Source: Sipunculus nudus (Eukaryota > Annelida > Sipuncula > Golfingiida > Sipunculidae). Taken from it: DNA of 64,000 bases. The translations under genes and the position numbers were made by a program. The notes beneath the pieces were generated by a model. That model had not been told where the DNA came from, made no database searches, and was given only the letters and a program-made list of their open reading frames with translations. Position 1 is the first letter of the stretch; the number at the start of each line of letters is the position of its first letter. Of this stretch, positions 62,633-64,000 are shown in pieces. The stretch is taken from the NCBI GenBank assembly GCA_026874595.1, contig CM049313.1, positions 51,075,659 through 51,139,658 of the forward strand. Direction: 5' to 3'.

Positions 62633-63979
62633 TCAAGCAAAGATATTTTATATAACCCATGTTACACTACCGTCTGCGACTGATATTAAATGCTTTAACT
62701 GTTAAGCATTTTTTAAACAGTCTTAGTACTTACATTTTATGCAATATAGTCTTTTCTCTTATATAAGATGGTTTTATTTATATCAAAATAAGGATAGCAT
62801 GTGGGAAAATGTCATATTGTGTATATATTTGGGTATACACCGGTAACTTGGCTTTGGTTACACGTTGGCGTGAACGATGTAATGAATTTCGTGATAGTTG
62901 ACAAATAACAATTATGACATATTACCAAACCAGCTGAAAATTGTTATTTAAAGTAAACACCTCCTATTTAATAATGAGAAATTACAATTGCACACGAGTT
63001 AAAAGCCTTACAATGAAACCTACTATTTTTTTAACCAGACCATCACCGATTCCATTATCTGAAGACGTTGCATTGTGGGACAGTCCTAGTGTTTTCCTGG
63101 AAAACACGCGCTCTTACACGCTTGAGGTATACGATGAAGTTCTTCCGATGATGTATAAACTACCTGTACCACAAGGAGGGCCAGCCAATCCCGAAGCTTC
63201 TCTTAATGTAACACACTGCGTCCACATTTATCTTCCTTTTTAGCTGCTTTAACTGTAAGACAAAGCGGCCCATTTTATCCTGTCGTTGCTTAACCTGTCC
63301 CGGTTTACCAAGAATTCACGTTAACTGTGAGACACTGCGTCTAGGTGCATCCTGTAGCTGCCTTAATTAATTTTGAGACAGTGCGTCCAGGTGCATCCTG
63401 AAGCTGCCTTAACTGTAAGACAATGCCTATAATTTTATCTCTTTCGTTGTGTAAACCTGTGTTACACTTTGTCCCGATTTACCAAGAACTCACGTTAACT
63501 GTGAGACACTGCGTCTAGGTACATCCTGTGTTTGCCTTAAGCCTCGGTCACAACCTGCGGCGTCAGCAGGGTTAGCTTATTTTACCGTGAAATTACCGTG
63601 AGAATGAGGAAGACACCGTGCCGTTCCCGCACGTCGGCCATATAAGCATTCTTGCGGTTTAAAAAAACCGAAAGGTGATCTACGGTGTGCTGTTGCTGCA
63701 GCCAGTTGTGACCGAGGCGTAAATATATCTGCGGTCCCAAAAACCGTGCGGTACTCTATGTTGTGCGGTGACCGCAGTGGGTTGTGACCGAGGCTTTACC
63801 TGTGAGACATTGCGTCCAGGTGAATCCTAAAACTGCCTTACCTGTTAGACACCGAGTTCCGGTCCATCCTGCAAGGCAGCCACCATCGGGACATGTCCCG
63901 TCCCTCGCATCACAGGTTCCATTGTTACAACTGCCGCATTTCTGTGTACAGTCCCGACCCCAAAACCCTTCAGGGCACA
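56440..63979 (-). CDS. Gene D: MEGF-like protein with EGF modules and C-terminal membrane helix, 5' end outside window
   Basis: Exons on the minus strand: 63979-63842, 62414-62283, 61597-61460, 60225-60091, 59688-59551, 59095-58958 and 56681-56440. The first six are each 132-138 nt, start and end in phase 1, and encode one eight-Cys EGF-like module of the type C-P-x-G-x-(W/Y)-G-x-x-C. The last exon has a short Cys cluster (CTPATCPDC), a linker with an N-glycosylation site (NVT), and a hydrophobic helix of about 23 residues. It then ends at TAA, giving almost no cytoplasmic tail. That TAA overlaps a strong donor (TT|GTAAGT at 56443), so a spliced cytoplasmic tail is possible. Modules of this kind occur in MEGF10/11, CED-1/Draper and SREC receptors, which bind extracellular ligands or engulf debris. 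Without the N-terminus the subfamily is open. Confidence 0.85.
57441..58711 (-). repeat. 337-bp tandem repeat inside the AGCTGA-type element, in the last gene D intron
   Basis: Units start AATACAGGTGGC(T/A/G)CCACCAG at 57441 and 57778, with partial or rearranged copies near 58117 and 58441. Shared words include GAAGGATATGGGTAACAGAG, CAAGAATGAAGATTCTAG and CTCAAAAATAGAG. The block ends with an (ACGGACAG)n tract at 58617-58650 and GTCAGCTGAGCTAAAAAG, the same terminus as at 11054 and 14435 in reverse. The far end near 57284 reads GACCCATGGGTCATGACGCT followed by CAGCTGACTG. Confidence 0.75.
58958..59095 (-). CDS. Gene D EGF-like module exon 6
   Basis: 138 nt, phase 1-1. Module begins [10 protein letters not shown] and ends GDRCDI; eight Cys. 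Acceptor TTTATAG, donor GTAAGT. Confidence 0.85.
59551..59688 (-). CDS. Gene D EGF-like module exon 5
   Basis: 138 nt, phase 1-1. Module begins [10 protein letters not shown] and ends GPQCRQ; Tyr replaces the usual Trp. Acceptor TTTTTCAG, donor GTAAGG. Confidence 0.85.
60091..60225 (-). CDS. Gene D EGF-like module exon 4
   Basis: 135 nt, phase 1-1. Begins [10 protein letters not shown] and ends GAHCKT. A TA/GA microsatellite starts about 20 bp upstream of its acceptor, at 60248-60339. Confidence 0.85.
60248..60339. repeat. Compound (TA)n(GA)n microsatellite
   Basis: TA at 60248-60300 and GA at 60301-60339, close to the gene D exon 4 acceptor. Confidence 0.95.
61460..61597 (-). CDS. Gene D EGF-like module exon 3
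   Basis: 138 nt, phase 1-1. Begins [10 protein letters not shown] and ends GQKCKD. Donor GTATGT; reading on through the donor gives only a short artificial tail. Confidence 0.85.
62283..62414 (-). CDS. Gene D EGF-like module exon 2
   Basis: 132 nt, phase 1-1. Begins [10 protein letters not shown] and ends GDSCTV. Acceptor AATCACAG, donor GTCAGT. A TA microsatellite starts about 23 bp upstream of the acceptor. Confidence 0.85.
62438..62629. repeat. Two (TA)n microsatellites flanking a pogo-like fragment
   Basis: TA runs at 62438-62521 and 62580-62629. The 58 bp between them end ATTCCACAG at 62579; on the minus strand this reads CTGTGGAATCCCGCCTTGC, similar to pogo/Tigger tips (CAGTGGAAT). 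Confidence 0.7.
63210..63840. repeat. Duplicated fragments of the gene D EGF exon 3' end
   Basis: Copies related to the exon end at 63842-63880 (TTAGACACCGAGTTCCGGTC in plus orientation) recur near 63213, 63256, 63324-63366, 63372-63411, 63497-63540 and 63799-63840. Typical words are GTGAGACACTGCGTC and CAGGTGCATCCTG. The first and later copies form a larger duplication of about 170 bp (63241-63366 against 63411-63540), sharing CCGGTTTACCAAGAATTCAC. None retains a full EGF module. Confidence 0.8.
63842..63979 (-). CDS. Gene D EGF-like module exon 1 in window
   Basis: 138 nt, phase 1-1. Begins [10 protein letters not shown] and ends GTRCLT; eight Cys. Acceptor TTGCAG at its upstream edge, donor GTAAGG. 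Further exons are expected beyond 64000. Confidence 0.85.
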
Positions 63980-64000
63980 CTGCAACAGGTGTTTTTCGTA

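Noticed and set aside
63756-63841. Extension of the EGF module beyond 63842 in the open frame
   Set aside because: The frame passes through a good donor (GTAAGG) and then reads a duplicated fragment of the same exon end. All sister exons end at the equivalent point in phase 1.

Overview
The window is eukaryotic and animal. Coding sequence is broken into short exons with GT-AG introns, AT-rich non-coding DNA dominates, and there are many TA, GA and AAT microsatellites and layers of transposable elements. The gene content (a calexcitin/sarcoplasmic-type EF-hand protein and a MEGF-like chain of eight-cysteine EGF modules) and the repeats (tRNA-derived SINE, CR1/jockey-type LINEs, hAT and pogo-like elements) fit a lophotrochozoan, most likely a bivalve mollusc. 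The taxon is inferred; no species-diagnostic gene is present.

Four protein-coding genes are supported by exons whose splice phases fit. Gene A (+, 7628-13254, six coding exons) encodes a 410-residue protein with a basic disordered N-terminus, a short coiled coil and three predicted membrane helices; I do not recognise its family. Gene B (+, 27264-29869, two exons) encodes a 110-residue soluble protein of unknown function. Gene C (+, about 41570-45925, at least seven exons) encodes an EF-hand calcium-binding protein; its first exon is unresolved and one exon carries an apparent one-base frame break. Gene D (-, 63979 to 56440, open at its 5' end past the window edge) encodes at least six EGF-like modules, one per phase 1-1 exon, followed by a C-terminal membrane helix.

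The rest is mobile and repetitive DNA. 1.6-4.5 kb holds a 2.85-kb non-autonomous DNA transposon with inverted repeats over 700 bp long, a perfect 8-bp target-site duplication and 13 copies of the core TGATCAGC. 14.4-19.0 kb is a three-layer nest: a repeat element is split by one hAT-like element, which is itself split by a second hAT-like element with a perfect 8-bp duplication. The host repeat carries about six tandem ~150-bp units, five of which contain the palindrome AGGTCA-nnn-TGACCT or a one-mismatch version, the consensus of an estrogen response element. Other elements are a pogo/Tigger-like element at 26.3-27.1 kb, a reverse-strand LINE broken apart at 31.6-34.9 kb, a forward LINE at 35.8-38.9 kb, a 588-bp inverted-repeat element at 39.7-40.3 kb, a hairpin at 45.3 kb, two SINE copies (33.75 and 48.3 kb), a 424-bp hAT-like element at 53.2 kb, and duplicated fragments of an EGF exon end at 63.2-63.8 kb.

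The genes show no evident joint pathway. They look like independent loci separated by repeats. No CRISPR array, operon or functional tRNA/rRNA gene was seen. The best candidates for undescribed biology are the 2.85-kb element with its TGATCAGC arrays, the tandem ERE-like array, and the unrecognised membrane protein of gene A.
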